Below, piece after piece: positions 1 to 7,202 of a stretch of DNA of 17,077 nucleotides. The translations under genes were made by a program, and so were the position numbers. The stretch comes from an uncultured Oscillospiraceae bacterium (lineage in GTDB: Bacteria; Bacillota; Clostridia; Oscillospirales; Acutalibacteraceae). A model generated the notes under the pieces. That model was not told where the DNA came from. It worked only from the letters and a program-made list of their open reading frames with translations, and ran no database searches. Positions within the stretch are counted from its first letter, which is position 1. Each line of letters opens with the position of its first letter. Location: the NCBI GenBank assembly GCA_900543525.1, contig UQRS01000048.1:1-17077 (forward strand), read 5' to 3'.

Positions 1-64
1 GTTTGCGCATTTCTGTCCATACAGAAAGGAAGGGCCTGCGCGGCCTGAGCGCAAAGGTAGGATA

Positions 65-159
65 TTACAGTAAATCAGATAGAGAAACCCACCCCCGCAA
101 CCCCCAGCGCAAAAACCCAATTTTGCAGTAAGCGGAATAGAGAAAGCAACTCCCAAAAC
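65..159. repeat. Imperfect direct repeat upstream of the yicC promoter
   Basis: Two copies of a ~37-nt unit lie at 65-101 and 123-159 (period 58 nt), with about 27 of 37 positions identical. The best conserved cores are CAGTAA and ATAGAGAAA, followed by a C-rich stretch. No ORF with a plausible ribosome site lies here. It sits 40-130 nt upstream of the yicC -35 box, so it could be a regulatory region or the end of a neighbouring element. I do not recognise it. Confidence 0.5.
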
Positions 160-165
160 ATTTAC

Positions 166-185
166 ATTACAAAACAGTTACAAAA
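166..185 (+). repeat. Helically phased RTTACAA tandem sites
   Basis: TTACAAAA occurs twice, at 167-174 and 178-185, exactly 11 nt apart (RTTACAA at 166 and 177). The pair ends 13 nt upstream of the yicC -35 box. Eleven-nt-phased direct repeats are typical of sites bound by OmpR/PhoB-family response regulators. That functional reading is inference. A similar set in the opposite orientation is at 17037-17065. Confidence 0.4.
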
Positions 186-198
186 TCCCCCTCCCTTG

Positions 199-228
199 TT
201 GACAACCCAAACCGGACTTTGCTATCAT
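199..228 (+). promoter_or_regulatory. Sigma-A-type promoter of the yicC-remA-gmk cluster
   Basis: The -35 box TTGACA (199-204) is a perfect match. An 18-nt spacer leads to TATCAT (223-228), preceded by TGC (220-222), which makes an extended -10. Transcription would start near 235, leaving a leader of about 57 nt that contains small hairpins (GGCG 246-249 / CGCC 256-259; AAAGC 264-268 / GCTTT 272-276) ahead of the yicC ribosome site. Confidence 0.75.
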
Positions 229-291
229 AATATGTAAATTCAATGGGCGCCAATACGCCTTGGAAAGCATTGCTTTTTGGGAGGTTTGCAT

Positions 292-1170
292 ATGGTAAGC
301 AGCATGACCGGCTACGGCCGCGGACAGGCGGCCGACGACCGCTTTTCCGTCACGGTTGAGGTAAAGTCGGTCAATCATCGCTATTTTGAATTTTCGGCCC
401 GCGTCCCGCGCAGCTATGCCTTTTTGGAGGAGCGGCTGAAAAGCTTTTTCGCCGAACGGATCGCCAGAGGAAAGGTCGACCTGTTCTTGAGCGTCGAGTC
501 GCTCTCTCCCGACGGGGTGGAGGTGGAGATCAACGCTCCGCTGGCCGCCGCCTATGTCGCCGCGCTCCGCCGTCTGGGGGAGGATTACGGCCTCGCCGAT
601 GACATTTCGGTCTCGACCGTGGCGCGGTACAGCGACCTTTTCACGGTGCGCAAGGCCGAAGTGGATGAGGAGGCGCTCTGGTCGGTCGTTTCGGCCGCAG
701 CGCAGCAGGCTGTCGAGGCCTTCCTCGCCATGCGGTCGGCCGAAGGGGAGAAGCTGGCCGCTGACCTCAGTGCCAGGGGGGAGGAGATTCTCGCCCTCGT
801 CGGCTTTGTGGAGGAACGCTCGCCCGAGACGGTGCGTGCCTATCGCGAGCGGATCGAGCAGAAAATCCGCGAGCTGCTGGACGACGCCCAGGTGGATGAG
901 CAGCGCCTCCTGACAGAGACGGCCATTTTCGCCGACAAGGTCGCCGTGGCGGAGGAGACGGTTCGCCTCCGCAGCCATATCGCGCAGATGAACAGCCTGC
1001 TTTGCAGCAAAGAGCCGGCCGGGCGCAAGCTCGACTTCCTGGTGCAGGAGATGAACCGTGAGGCCAACACCATCGGCTCCAAGGCGCAGGATGTGGAGAT
1101 TACCCGTCGGGTGGTCGACATCAAGTCGACCATCGAAAAAATTCGCGAACAGGTTCAGAATATCGAGTGA
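292..1170 (+). CDS. yicC: YicC/YloC-family endoribonuclease-like protein
   Basis: A 292-aa protein of the YicC family, whose members have been linked to endoribonuclease activity and RNA turnover; its cytosolic role here is inferred. The N-terminal half opens with the family signature MTGYGR (residues 5-10). The C-terminal half is the DUF1732-type domain and ends with the highly conserved block LDFLVQEMNREANT...KIREQVQNIE. The ATG at 292 is chosen because GGGAGG (279-284) lies 7 nt upstream; a TTG at 277 would overlap that ribosome site. It is the first gene of the cluster, directly behind the 199-228 promoter, and is followed after 16 nt by remA, the same order as yloC-ylzA in Bacillus. Length and both domains are typical. 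Confidence 0.93.
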   Translation: MVSSMTGYGRGQAADDRFSVTVEVKSVNHRYFEFSARVPRSYAFLEERLKSFFAERIARGKVDLFLSVESLSPDGVEVEINAPLAAAYVAALRRLGEDYGLADDISVSTVARYSDLFTVRKAEVDEEALWSVVSAAAQQAVEAFLAMRSAEGEKLAADLSARGEEILALVGFVEERSPETVRAYRERIEQKIRELLDDAQVDEQRLLTETAIFADKVAVAEETVRLRSHIAQMNSLLCSKEPAGRKLDFLVQEMNREANTIGSKAQDVEITRRVVDIKSTIEKIREQVQNIE

Positions 1171-1186
1171 GGGAGGCGGACATACT

Positions 1187-1447
1187 TTGAAACTGATCAA
1201 TATCGGATTTGGCAACATGGTCTCGAGCGACCGGCTGGTCGCCATTGTCAGCCCCGACTCGGCGCCGATCAAGCGGCTGATTCAGGTGGCGAAGGAGCGG
1301 GGCATGCTGATCGACGCGACCCAGGGACGCCGTACCCGCGCGGTGATTATCACCGACAGCGAGCATGTGATTTTAACCTATCTGCAGTCGGAGACGGTAG
1401 CCGCCAAGCTCGGCGGCGAGGAAGAGGAGGAAGATGTCCATGCCTGA
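1187..1447 (+). CDS. remA: RemA family DNA-binding regulator (DUF370)
   Basis: An 86-aa protein matching RemA/YlzA, a small DNA-binding regulator known in Bacillus to activate biofilm-matrix and osmoprotection genes and to form oligomeric rings. The family pattern is clear: INIGFGNMVSSDRLVAIVSP at the N-terminus, then PIKRL and GRRTRAVI in the middle. The start is a TTG at 1187, with GGGAGG (1171-1176) 10 nt upstream; no ATG fits, and translation from here gives the usual family N-terminus and length. It lies between yicC and gmk, as in many Firmicutes. Its end overlaps the gmk start, so the two are probably translationally coupled. The regulatory targets in this organism cannot be read from the window. 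Confidence 0.92.
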   Translation: MKLINIGFGNMVSSDRLVAIVSPDSAPIKRLIQVAKERGMLIDATQGRRTRAVIITDSEHVILTYLQSETVAAKLGGEEEEEDVHA

Positions 1448-2063
1448 GGGAACGCTGTTTATCGTATCCGGGCCGTCCGGCTCGGGCAAGGATACCCTGC
1501 TGACAGAGCTTTTTGCCCGCCATCCGGAGGTGGAGCTGTCCATCTCCTCGGTCACGCGGGATATGCGCCCGGGGGAGAAGGAGGGGCAGAAATACCACTT
1601 TATCTCGCGGGAGGATTTTGAACGCGGGCTGGCGGAGGACGCGTTTTTGGAGCACAACGCTTATATGGGGAACTACTACGGCACGCCCAAAGCGCCGGTG
1701 GAGGCCTGCCTTGCCGCCGGCCGGGACATGATACTGGAAATTGACGTAAACGGCGCCGCGGCCGTCCGCAAGCTGATGCCGCAGGCCGTCTCGATCTTCA
1801 TTATGCCGCCCTCCTTCCCGGTGCTGCGGCAGCGGCTGTCCGGCCGCGGAACCGAGAGTGCGGAGGTGGTCGCCGGCCGTCTCAAGGCCGCCGTGGCCGA
1901 AATCGCCCAGGCGGTTGCATATGATTATATTGTTGTCAACGATGATTTGCTGGAAGCGGTCGGCGAACTCTCCTCCATTTTGATCGGAGAGCGCGCCCGC
2001 TGCGGGCATAGAAAATATTTAATTGATGAGGTGCTGAAAGATGTTGAATCCTGCAATTGGTGA
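1440..2063 (+). CDS. gmk: Guanylate kinase
   Basis: A 207-aa guanylate kinase, which phosphorylates GMP to GDP with ATP in purine nucleotide synthesis and salvage. The P-loop GPSGSGKDT is at residues 11-19. The GMP-binding segment SVTRDMRPGEKEG is at 37-49, the NAYMGNYYGT stretch follows at 73-82, and EIDVNGA is at 100-106. Length is normal. Two ATGs are possible: 1434 leaves only 3 nt after GAGGAGG (1424-1430), whereas 1440 leaves 9 nt, so 1440 is preferred. It overlaps remA by 8 nt, and its last 23 nt overlap the start of rpoZ. That neighbour encodes the RNA polymerase omega subunit, a conserved pairing in bacteria. Confidence 0.95.
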   Translation: MPEGTLFIVSGPSGSGKDTLLTELFARHPEVELSISSVTRDMRPGEKEGQKYHFISREDFERGLAEDAFLEHNAYMGNYYGTPKAPVEACLAAGRDMILEIDVNGAAAVRKLMPQAVSIFIMPPSFPVLRQRLSGRGTESAEVVAGRLKAAVAEIAQAVAYDYIVVNDDLLEAVGELSSILIGERARCGHRKYLIDEVLKDVESCNW

Positions 2064-2277
2064 ACTGATTGAAAATTATGAGAGCCGGTACGCCCTCGTG
2101 CTGGATGTTGCGGCCAGAGCCCGCCACATCGCCGAGGAGGCGGAGGAGAACGGCGACATCCTGATCGAAAAGCCGGTCAGCCTCGCCATCGACCAGATCA
2201 ACAACGAGCGCAAGGGCATCTTCCCCGAGCCGGAGGAAGAGGAGCTGCCGCCCGAGGAGCCGGAGGACGCTGAATAA
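2041..2277 (+). CDS. rpoZ: DNA-directed RNA polymerase subunit omega
   Basis: A 78-aa omega subunit, which binds the beta-prime subunit and helps assemble and stabilise RNA polymerase. The core matches the family: an N-terminal segment MLNPAIGELIENYESRYALV, then RARHIAEEAE, and KPVSLAIDQI, which corresponds to the conserved KPV..A..EI block. The tail (about residues 59-78) is strongly acidic, rich in Glu-Pro, and probably disordered. The start is the ATG at 2041 with GAGG (2028-2031) 9 nt upstream. The first 23 nt lie inside the end of gmk in another frame, suggesting coupled translation. A small hairpin (AAAGGC 2276-2281 / GCCTTT 2287-2292) overlaps the stop codon. Confidence 0.9.
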   Translation: MLNPAIGELIENYESRYALVLDVAARARHIAEEAEENGDILIEKPVSLAIDQINNERKGIFPEPEEEELPPEEPEDAE

Positions 2278-2321
2278 AGGCATCCGGCCTTTAAACGACC
2301 GGTTTTTTAGGAGATGTTTTC

Positions 2322-4775
2322 GTGACACCTGCCAGAGTTGCGGCCGTCGCCGTGGAGGGTACAACCTATTTTTACGACAAGCTGTATTCCTACCTCCTTC
2401 CCGCCGGGATGGGGGGCGAGGTCGGCTGCCGCGTTCTGGTCGCGTTCGGAAAGGGCAACCGCAAGCGGCAGGGCATGATTATGCAGATCACCGACACCAG
2501 CGCGTATGAAAAGATCAAGCCGGTTTCGGCCCTGCTGGACAAAACGCCGCTTCTGTCGGCCGAGATGCTGGCGCTTGCCGGCTATCTGCGGGAGCATGTG
2601 TTCTGCACCTACTTCGACGCGCTGCGGCTGATGATGCCGGCCGGCATCAATCTGCGGATCGTCGCCTCCTACCGTCTGGCCGACGGCGTGGGGGAGGAGC
2701 AGATTGCCGCCCTGCCCGAAAAGGCGCAGCAGGCGGCCTCCTATCTTTACCAGAGCGGCGCCGTGGTTGAGCGCGACCGGCTGCTTTCCATTCTGGAGCT
2801 GCCGGAGGAAAACCGCCTGCTGGATGAGCTTTGCCGGGACGGCATCCTCTTTCGGGAGGATGAGGCGGTCCGCCGCATGGGCGACGCGACCGTCCGGATG
2901 GTGCGCCCGACCGTCTCTTTCGAGGAATTGGGAGAGATCAAGCTTTCCCCCAAGCAGAAATCGGTTGCCGACCTTTTGTTTGAGGTGGGGACGGCCAGCG
3001 TCAAGGAGCTTTGCTATTTTACCGGCGTGACCCCCGCGGTGGTTTCCGCCCTTGTGAAAAAGGGGGTCTGCGCCTATTTTGAAAATGAGGTTTACCGCAA
3101 TCCCTACCGCGATCTGCCGGCGGGCGAGGCGGAGGAGATCCGCCTTACCGACGAGCAGGAGCGGGCCTTTGCCGGCCTTTGTGAAAAATACGACGCCGCA
3201 GCCGGCGGGGTCGCGCTTCTCTACGGCGTGACCGGGAGCGGAAAGACCCAGGTTTTTTTGAAAATGGTCGACCGGGTCGCGGCCGAGGGGCGGGGCGTCA
3301 TCGTCATGGTGCCGGAAATCTCCCTCACGCCGCAGACGCTGGAGATTTTTCATCGCCGCTACGGCGGCCGGGTCGCCGTCTTTCACAGCGCCATGTCGCT
3401 CGGCCAGCGGATGGATGAGTGGAAGCGGGTCAAAAACGGCGACGCCAAAATTGCCATCGGCACCCGGTCGGCGGTTTTTGCGCCGTTTGACGACCTCGGC
3501 CTCATCATCATGGATGAGGAGCAGGAGCATACGTATAAGTCGGAGTCGAATCCCCGCTTTCACGCGCGGGAGGTGGCAAAATTCCGCGCCGCATGGCATA
3601 AGGGGCTGCTGCTTCTGGCCTCCGCCACCCCGTCGGTGGAGAGCTTCAGCGCCGCGAAGAGCGGCCGCTACGCCCTCTTCCGGCTGGAGAAGCGGTACGG
3701 CCCTGCGATCCTGCCCGAGGTGGTGACGGTCGACATGCGGGGCGAGCTGCTCCTCGGCAATGCCGGTGCGATCAGCGCCTTTTTGGAGGAGAAGCTGCGC
3801 GCCACCCTGCAAAAAAAGCAGCAGGCCATTCTGCTGCTCAACCGGCGGGGACATAATACCTTTGTATCCTGCCGCGCCTGCGGGCATGTCATGACCTGCC
3901 CGAACTGCAGCATTTCGATGACCTATCACTCGGCCAACCGACGGCTGATGTGCCACTACTGCGGCTATTCGGAGGAATTTACCACCGTCTGCCCCGAATG
4001 CGGAGACGAGCACGTCCGCTATTCCGGAATCGGCACCCAGCGGGCGGAGGAGGAGCTGCATGCCCTCTTTCCCGGGGCGCGGGTTCTGCGGATGGACGCC
4101 GACAGCACCATGTCCCGCTATTCGTATGAGGAGAAGCTGAACGCCTTTGCCGCGGGGGAGTATGACATCATGCTGGGAACCCAGATGGTGGCAAAGGGAC
4201 TGAATTTTCCGGCCGTGACCCTGGTGGGGGTGCTGAACGCCGACGGGGCGATGTACAGCGACGATTACCGCAGCTTTGAGCGAGCCTTCTCCCTGCTGAC
4301 GCAGGTGGTCGGACGTTCGGGCCGCGGCGCCGAGAAGGGGATGGCCGTCATTCAGACCGTCCATCCCGAAAGCTCGGTCATCCTGCTCGCGAAGGAGCAG
4401 GACTACGACGCCTTCTACGCGCAGGAGATTCTCTGCCGAAAGATGATGATCTATCCCCCCTACTGCGACCTTTGCCAGCTCGGCTTTGTCGCCGAGGTGC
4501 GGGAGGACGCGGCGGCCGGGGCAAACACCATGCTGGGGCTGATCCGGTCGGCCGTTTCGGGGGAATATGCAGCGGTGCGGCTGATTGTGCTGGGGCCTTC
4601 TCCCGCCGGGGTGCCGAAGGTCAGCGGGAAATATCGCTACCGCATGCTTTTGAAATGCAAAAACAATGCGGATTTCCGCCGCATGCTGGGGGAGGCGCTG
4701 ATCTCCTACAGCAAGACGCCTGCGGGAAAAAAGGCAACGGTTTTCGCCGACATCAATCCCGAGGGGATTTTATAG
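2322..4775 (+). CDS. priA: Primosomal protein N' (replication restart helicase PriA)
   Basis: An 817-aa superfamily 2 3'-5' helicase that recognises stalled forks and reloads the replicative helicase. The N-terminal DNA-binding region (about 1-270) is followed by the helicase core. Walker A is GVTGSGKT (302-309), motif II is DEEQ (398-401), and the last motif is QVVGRSGRG (661-669). The zinc-binding insertion has eight cysteines (517, 520, 526, 529, 544, 547, 557, 560). The start is GTG at 2322, with AGGAG (2309-2313) 8 nt upstream; the nearby ATG at 2314 runs into a stop. Motif II has Gln where well-studied PriA proteins have His (DEEH); I believe this is common in related Clostridia. The coaBC gene that often precedes priA is not here. 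Confidence 0.96.
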   Translation: MTPARVAAVAVEGTTYFYDKLYSYLLPAGMGGEVGCRVLVAFGKGNRKRQGMIMQITDTSAYEKIKPVSALLDKTPLLSAEMLALAGYLREHVFCTYFDALRLMMPAGINLRIVASYRLADGVGEEQIAALPEKAQQAASYLYQSGAVVERDRLLSILELPEENRLLDELCRDGILFREDEAVRRMGDATVRMVRPTVSFEELGEIKLSPKQKSVADLLFEVGTASVKELCYFTGVTPAVVSALVKKGVCAYFENEVYRNPYRDLPAGEAEEIRLTDEQERAFAGLCEKYDAAAGGVALLYGVTGSGKTQVFLKMVDRVAAEGRGVIVMVPEISLTPQTLEIFHRRYGGRVAVFHSAMSLGQRMDEWKRVKNGDAKIAIGTRSAVFAPFDDLGLIIMDEEQEHTYKSESNPRFHAREVAKFRAAWHKGLLLLASATPSVESFSAAKSGRYALFRLEKRYGPAILPEVVTVDMRGELLLGNAGAISAFLEEKLRATLQKKQQAILLLNRRGHNTFVSCRACGHVMTCPNCSISMTYHSANRRLMCHYCGYSEEFTTVCPECGDEHVRYSGIGTQRAEEELHALFPGARVLRMDADSTMSRYSYEEKLNAFAAGEYDIMLGTQMVAKGLNFPAVTLVGVLNADGAMYSDDYRSFERAFSLLTQVVGRSGRGAEKGMAVIQTVHPESSVILLAKEQDYDAFYAQEILCRKMMIYPPYCDLCQLGFVAEVREDAAAGANTMLGLIRSAVSGEYAAVRLIVLGPSPAGVPKVSGKYRYRMLLKCKNNADFRRMLGEALISYSKTPAGKKATVFADINPEGIL

Positions 4776-4815
4776 CGTTCGTGCGAGGCCGGGAGCGCGC
4801 TTTGCGGCCTGCCCT

Positions 4816-4843
4816 TTGTTTACCGCCATGTAACATATATAAA
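4816..4843 (+). promoter_or_regulatory. Possible internal promoter before def
   Basis: In the 137-nt AT-rich spacer between priA and def, TTGTTT (4816-4821) is separated by 16 nt from TATAAA (4838-4843). The -10 box matches 5 of 6 consensus bases but the -35 only 3 of 6. Local base composition shifts sharply to AT here. A small hairpin (CCGCC 4881-4885 / GGCGG 4890-4894) follows in the leader. This is a weak prediction. Confidence 0.3.
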
Positions 4844-4912
4844 ACCAAAATCGGATAAACTGAAAAATATACAGATCCGACCGCCGGAAGGCGGCCAAAA
4901 ACGGAGGAAGCT

Positions 4913-5365
4913 ATGGCGATCAGAGAAATTGTAAAAGAGGGCGACCCTTGCCTTGCCAAGGTCTGCCGCCCGGTAGAAAAATTTGACGAACGGCTGTGGA
5001 TGCTGCTGGACGATATGGCGGAGACCATGCATATCGCCGACGGCGTAGGTCTGGCCGCGCCGCAGGTTGGAATTCTGCGCCGGGCGGTCACCATCGACAT
5101 CGGCGACGGCCTGCTCGAGCTGATCAACCCGAAGGTTGTGGAGGCCGAGGGCGAGCAGCAGGAGGCAGAGGGCTGCCTCTCCTGTCCCGGAGTGTACGGC
5201 ATCACCAGCCGCCCCTACCGCGTGCGGGTGGAGGCGCTCGACCGCCACGGCAAACCCTTCTCGGTTGAGGGGGAGGATCTGTTGGCGCGCGCCCTCTGCC
5301 ATGAGATTGACCATCTCGACGGCATTCTCTTCCGCCGCCATGTGCTAGAGTATGTGGAGGAGTAA
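4913..5365 (+). CDS. def: Peptide deformylase
   Basis: A 150-aa metal-dependent deformylase that removes the formyl group from the N-terminal methionine of new proteins. All three family motifs are intact: GVGLAAPQ (44-51), EGCLS (86-90, with the metal-binding Cys88), and HEIDH (130-134), whose two histidines complete the metal site and whose Glu131 is catalytic. Length is typical of the short type common in Clostridia and Gram-negatives. The start ATG at 4913 has GGAGG (4903-4907) 5 nt upstream. It is followed by fmt, which installs the formyl group on initiator tRNA, so the two opposing halves of the formyl-Met cycle are adjacent. Confidence 0.96.
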   Translation: MAIREIVKEGDPCLAKVCRPVEKFDERLWMLLDDMAETMHIADGVGLAAPQVGILRRAVTIDIGDGLLELINPKVVEAEGEQQEAEGCLSCPGVYGITSRPYRVRVEALDRHGKPFSVEGEDLLARALCHEIDHLDGILFRRHVLEYVEE

Positions 5366-5391
5366 ATCCGGCACTTTCTGAAATTGCCGCG

Positions 5392-5429
5392 CGGGCGGCG
5401 GGACAGTGGCCGCCCGGGGATTGCTTTTT
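5392..5429 (+). terminator. Hairpin between def and fmt, possible attenuator
   Basis: The arms CGGGCGGC (5392-5399) and GCCGCCCG (5409-5416) form a perfect 8-bp GC-rich stem with a 9-nt loop. A run of five T (5425-5429) follows, but only after 8 further nt, so it is not a textbook intrinsic terminator. It may give partial termination or an RNA-processing site within the operon. Confidence 0.35.
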
Positions 5430-5463
5430 GTATCTTTTATAAGAAAAAGGGGGAGAATGTAGT

Positions 5464-6384
5464 ATGAAGGCTGTTTTTATGGGTACGCCCGAGTTTGCCC
5501 TGCCCTGCCTTGACGCGCTGCTTGCTGCCGGGCACACGGTCTCCGGCGTCTTTACCCAGCCGGATAAGCCCAAGGGCCGGGGTTATGCCCTGACACCGCC
5601 GCCGGTGAAAATCCGGGCGGAGGAGCTGGGTCTGCCGGTTTATCAGCCGGCCGGCGTCCGGGACGGCTCCGCGCTGGAGATTTTGCGTTCCCTTTCGCCG
5701 GATATTATCGTGGTGGTGGCTTACGGCAAAATCCTCCCGGAGGAGATTTTGCGCCTCCCGCGCTACGGCTGCCTGAATGTGCATGCCTCCCTTCTGCCGC
5801 GGCACCGGGGCGCCTCTCCCATCCAGTGGGCGATTGTTTCGGGCGACCGGGAAAGCGGCGTGACCACCATGCGGATGGATATCGGCATGGACACGGGGGA
5901 TATATATGAAACCGCCGCCCTCCCGATCGGGGAGGAGGAGACGGCCGAGCAGCTGCACGACCGGCTCTCGGCGCTCGGCGCGAAGCTGCTTGTCTCCACC
6001 CTGTCGGGGCTGGAGGCCGGAACCCTCTCACCGCATCCCCAGCCGGAGGAGGGGGTCACCTATGCCCCGATTATAAAAAAAGAGATGGGGCTGCTCGACT
6101 TTACAAAACCGGCGGCAGAGCTTTACAACCTCGTCCGCGGGTTTTACCCCTGGCCGGGAACCTATACGTTTCTGGAGGGGAAGCGGCTGCGCGTACTCTC
6201 CGCCCGGGTCGCGGCCGAAGCGGGAGAGGCCGGACGGCTTACTTTGTCGGACGGCCGGATGCTGGTCGGCTGTAAAGAGGGCTCTCTCGAGCTGCTGGAA
6301 ATCCAGCCGGAGGGAAAAAAGCGCATGCCGGCCGCAGCCTTTTTGCAGGGGTGCCATCTCGCAAACGGCACAAAGCTGGGATAG
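5464..6384 (+). CDS. fmt: Methionyl-tRNA formyltransferase
   Basis: A 306-aa enzyme that transfers a formyl group from 10-formyl-tetrahydrofolate to Met-tRNA(fMet). The N-terminal Rossmann-like domain begins MKAVFMGTPEFA and carries the catalytic block NVHASLLPRHRGASPIQWAI (105-124). Asn105, His107 and Asp143 correspond to the catalytic triad of the E. coli enzyme. The C-terminal tRNA-binding domain (about 205-306) contains the family pattern NLVRGFYPWPGTYT. The start ATG at 5464 has GGGGGAG (5449-5455) 8 nt upstream. It sits 98 nt after def, with a GC-rich hairpin between them. Length and motifs are typical. Confidence 0.96.
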   Translation: MKAVFMGTPEFALPCLDALLAAGHTVSGVFTQPDKPKGRGYALTPPPVKIRAEELGLPVYQPAGVRDGSALEILRSLSPDIIVVVAYGKILPEEILRLPRYGCLNVHASLLPRHRGASPIQWAIVSGDRESGVTTMRMDIGMDTGDIYETAALPIGEEETAEQLHDRLSALGAKLLVSTLSGLEAGTLSPHPQPEEGVTYAPIIKKEMGLLDFTKPAAELYNLVRGFYPWPGTYTFLEGKRLRVLSARVAAEAGEAGRLTLSDGRMLVGCKEGSLELLEIQPEGKKRMPAAAFLQGCHLANGTKLG

Positions 6385-6411
6385 ATCCGTTTTCCTTCCG
6401 CCCTGCTGTAA

Positions 6412-6436
6412 GGGCTTTGCGCGTAAAGCCCGTTTT
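6412..6436 (+). terminator. Weak terminator-like hairpin after fmt
   Basis: GGGCTTT (6412-6418) pairs with AAAGCCC (6425-6431) over a 6-nt loop, and a T4 run follows at 6433-6436. The stem is modest and the T-run short, so termination would be partial at best. A second hairpin (6448-6472) follows immediately. Confidence 0.35.
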
Positions 6437-6447
6437 CGAAAGCTTTC

Positions 6448-6472
6448 CAAAGCGGCAACGGACGCCGCTTTG
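6448..6472. repeat. 9-bp inverted repeat upstream of the zinc peptidase
   Basis: CAAAGCGGC (6448-6456) and GCCGCTTTG (6464-6472) form a perfect 9-bp stem with a 7-nt loop, 8 nt before the GGAGG at 6481. No T-run follows, so it is not a terminator. It could be an operator or an mRNA structure affecting translation of the next gene. Confidence 0.45.
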
Positions 6473-6497
6473 ATAAACAAGGAGGTTTTAAGGAACC

Positions 6498-7202
6498 ATG
6501 CCACTTGGATATTATTATTTTGACCCGCTGTATGTGGGGCTTGTGCTGGTCTCCCTCGCGATTATGGTCGCGGCGCAGATCGGCGTGAAATCCAGCTATG
6601 CCAAATATGCCAGAATTGCCAATTCCCGAGGCCTGACCGGACGCGACGCGGCCGAGCTTGTGCTGCGCAGCGGCGGGGTTACCGATGTCCAGATTGCCTC
6701 GGTGAGCGGGAGGCTCACCGACTATTACGACCCCCGGCAGAAGGTGATCCGCCTGTCGGAGGGGGTATACGGCGCCAACACAATCGCCGCCGTCGGCATT
6801 GCCGCGCACGAGGCGGGGCATGCCCTCCAGCATGCGCAGGGCTACTCCCCCTTAAAGCTGCGCAACGCCATCATTCCTCTTTCCAACTACGGTCCTTCGA
6901 TCGGCATTCTGCTGCTGGTGATCGGTGCGATGCTGAATTTTGAGGGGCTGATCTGGGCCGGGCTGATCCTCTTCTCCTTTGCGTTTCTCTTTCAGCTGGT
7001 TACCCTGCCGGTCGAGTTCAATGCCAGCCGGCGCGCGATGGCCGCAATTCGGGAGTCGGCCATGCTGAACGAGCAGGAGCAGAAGGGCGCGGCCTCGGTG
7101 CTGCGTGCAGCGGCCATGACCTATGTTGCCGCGATGCTGCAGTCCTTTATGACGCTGCTTTATTACATTGTCCGGTTTACCGGGCGTTCCAATAAAAGAT
7201 GA
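6498..7202 (+). CDS. yugP: Membrane zinc metallopeptidase, YugP family
   Basis: A 234-aa integral membrane protein of the YugP/Zn_peptidase_2 family. The HEAGH motif (residues 104-108) matches the HExxH zinc site, and Glu173 in the PVEFNASRRA segment is the likely third ligand. Predicted membrane segments lie near residues 10-28, 132-150, 152-170 and 205-226; the HEAGH-bearing region lies between the first two. The substrate is unknown; family members are annotated only as putative proteases. The ATG at 6498 has AGGA (6491-6494) 3 nt upstream and a stronger GGAGG (6481-6485) 12 nt upstream, so its ribosome site is irregular. Its last 4 nt overlap rsmB (ATGA). The gene lies inside the fmt-rsmB pair, where Bacillus has nothing. 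Confidence 0.88.
   Translation: MPLGYYYFDPLYVGLVLVSLAIMVAAQIGVKSSYAKYARIANSRGLTGRDAAELVLRSGGVTDVQIASVSGRLTDYYDPRQKVIRLSEGVYGANTIAAVGIAAHEAGHALQHAQGYSPLKLRNAIIPLSNYGPSIGILLLVIGAMLNFEGLIWAGLILFSFAFLFQLVTLPVEFNASRRAMAAIRESAMLNEQEQKGAASVLRAAAMTYVAAMLQSFMTLLYYIVRFTGRSNKR

Noticed and set aside
2284..2308. CCGG/CCGG arms and T6 run before priA as a terminator
   Set aside because: The stem is only 4 bp and the T-run leads straight into the priA ribosome site; at most a weak attenuator.
2307..4364. 685-aa open frame on the minus strand
   Set aside because: It lies entirely opposite priA, whose motifs are unmistakable. Low-complexity His/Arg/Gly-rich translation typical of a GC-rich antisense shadow.
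4881..4894. Hairpin before def as a terminator
   Set aside because: Only a 5-bp stem, followed by A residues rather than T.
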